Shown in pieces: positions 5,987-6,647 of a stretch of DNA of 6,647 bases. This DNA comes from Pseudomonadota bacterium. GTDB lineage: Bacteria > Pseudomonadota > Alphaproteobacteria > Rhizobiales > Hyphomicrobiaceae. The stretch covers positions 1 through 6,647 of the forward strand of contig JAEVZQ010000286.1 of assembly GCA_023392135.1 (NCBI GenBank). Direction: 5' to 3'. How positions within the stretch are numbered: the first letter of the stretch is position 1; every line of letters begins with the position of its first letter. The translations under genes and the position numbers were made by a program. A model generated the notes under the pieces. The model was not told the origin of the DNA and searched no databases. It worked only from the letters and a program-made list of their open reading frames with translations.

Positions 5987-6647
5987 TTACGCGGACATAT
6001 TGCAGACGTTCTCTTCCTTGGTCGCCGCGATAACCTCGAGATCCTCATTCGGCCCTGGCGTCGGCGGGCCGGGCTTGTAGATATCCCACTGGTTCTTGAG
6101 CTCGGAGGCTTTCAGCGCCTCGACGGCATACATTTCATGCATGAGCTGATGATCGTACGCGCGGAAATAGCCTTCGCGCGTTTTCAGCAGATCGAATTTC
6201 GCGCCCTTCTCCCAATGCTCGATCAGCTTCGGCGCTTTGATCGCGTTGATCTCGTTCATCGACTGGGCAAGGCTGTGCATGGCCACGTAGTCGCCCCACG
6301 CCTGGTTGTCGGGTGGGCGGCCGTACTTCTTCGTGAAGGCGGCGACGAAGGCCTTGGTCCCTGCCGTGTCGACGAGGTGATGCCAGACCAGCGGCCACGT
6401 GCCGAAGAAGTTGCCCTGTCCGGCGCCCCAGGCGACGGCGGTGTCGAAGCCGAATCCGGCAACGGGGAAATCGAGGCCGAATTCCGAAAACTGCTTGAGG
6501 AAATTCGTAATTTGAACGCCCGCAAGATTCGATACGACGAGATCCGGCTTGGCATCGCGGATTTTGACCAGGAACGCCGAGAAGTCCGCGGCGTCGGTCG
6601 GAACCAGCTCGTCGGCGGCGAACTGGCCCCCGTTGGCTTCCATGAAC
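5987..6647 (-). CDS. Periplasmic substrate-binding protein of the Liv-type ABC transporter, C-terminal part (5' end outside window)
   Basis: About the last 220 residues of a type I periplasmic binding protein (Peripla_BP_6, the LivJ/AmiC-like family) are visible, ending at TAA (5987-5989). The frame is open to the right edge; the ATG at 6643 is internal, preceded in frame by a Phe codon, and the signal peptide and N-terminal lobe lie off-window. Family features include the TDAADFSAFLVKIRDAKPD stretch typical of the inter-lobe region, a long PVAGFGFDT segment, FTKKYGRPPDNQAWGDYVAMH, and FRAYDHQLMHEMY near the end. These proteins capture the ligand and deliver it to the LivH/LivM permease. Its position as first gene of the operon, separated by a stable hairpin from livH, fits the usual need for excess binding protein. 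The ligand cannot be inferred from the visible part; calling it leucine-specific would be overreach. Confidence 0.9.
   Translation of the reverse strand, partial: FMEANGGQFAADELVPTDAADFSAFLVKIRDAKPDLVVSNLAGVQITNFLKQFSEFGLDFPVAGFGFDTAVAWGAGQGNFFGTWPLVWHHLVDTAGTKAFVAAFTKKYGRPPDNQAWGDYVAMHSLAQSMNEINAIKAPKLIEHWEKGAKFDLLKTREGYFRAYDHQLMHEMYAVEALKASELKNQWDIYKPGPPTPGPNEDLEVIAATKEENVCNMSA

Noticed and set aside
1..6647. CRISPR array, tRNA or rRNA genes, insertion sequence or prophage genes
   Set aside because: I saw no regularly spaced direct repeats, no tRNA-like cloverleaf segments, no transposase or integrase motifs and no terminal inverted repeats with target duplications. The only repeats seen were the short hairpins listed.

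Overview
This window is ordinary, GC-rich proteobacterial chromosome. Gene content, protein style, GC-driven antisense open frames and a GTG start point to an alphaproteobacterium, most likely of the order Hyphomicrobiales (Rhizobiales). The evidence is a CcmG-type cytochrome c maturation thioredoxin, an OlsB-type ornithine lipid acyltransferase, a receiver domain of the kind found at the C-terminus of alphaproteobacterial hybrid kinases, and a branched-chain-amino-acid (HAAT/Liv-type) ABC transporter with a fused permease-ATPase subunit. The genus cannot be fixed from sequence inspection alone.

Layout, left to right. Positions 1-305 (+) hold the C-terminal part of ccmG (dsbE). Positions 293-1273 (-) hold olsB, which converges on ccmG; the two genes overlap tail-to-tail by 13 bp inside a long inverted repeat. 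Positions 1274-1488 are intergenic, with a good sigma70-like promoter for olsB and two hairpins downstream of the next gene. Positions 1489-2322 (-) encode a small membrane-anchored protein whose only recognisable domain is a complete receiver. Positions 2323-2505 are intergenic with no clear terminator. Positions 2506-5022 (-) encode one 838-residue polypeptide joining LivM, LivG and LivF. Positions 5032-5910 (-) encode LivH. Positions 5987-6647 (-) hold the C-terminal part of the periplasmic substrate-binding protein, which runs off the right edge.

The last three genes form one transport operon transcribed leftwards: binding protein, then LivH permease, then the LivM-LivG-LivF fusion. One LivH plus one fusion chain supplies two membrane domains and two ATPase domains, enough for a whole transporter. 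A strong GC hairpin between the binding-protein gene and livH probably lets the binding protein be made in excess of the membrane parts. The receiver gene and olsB lie downstream on the same strand but are separated by 183 and 215 nt, so they are probably separate transcription units.

I did not find a convincing new biological system here. The items most worth a second look are the three-in-one Liv protein, the orphan membrane-tethered receiver, the operon-internal hairpin repeat, a possible degenerate Pho box at the olsB promoter, and the inverted repeat over the ccmG/olsB convergent overlap.
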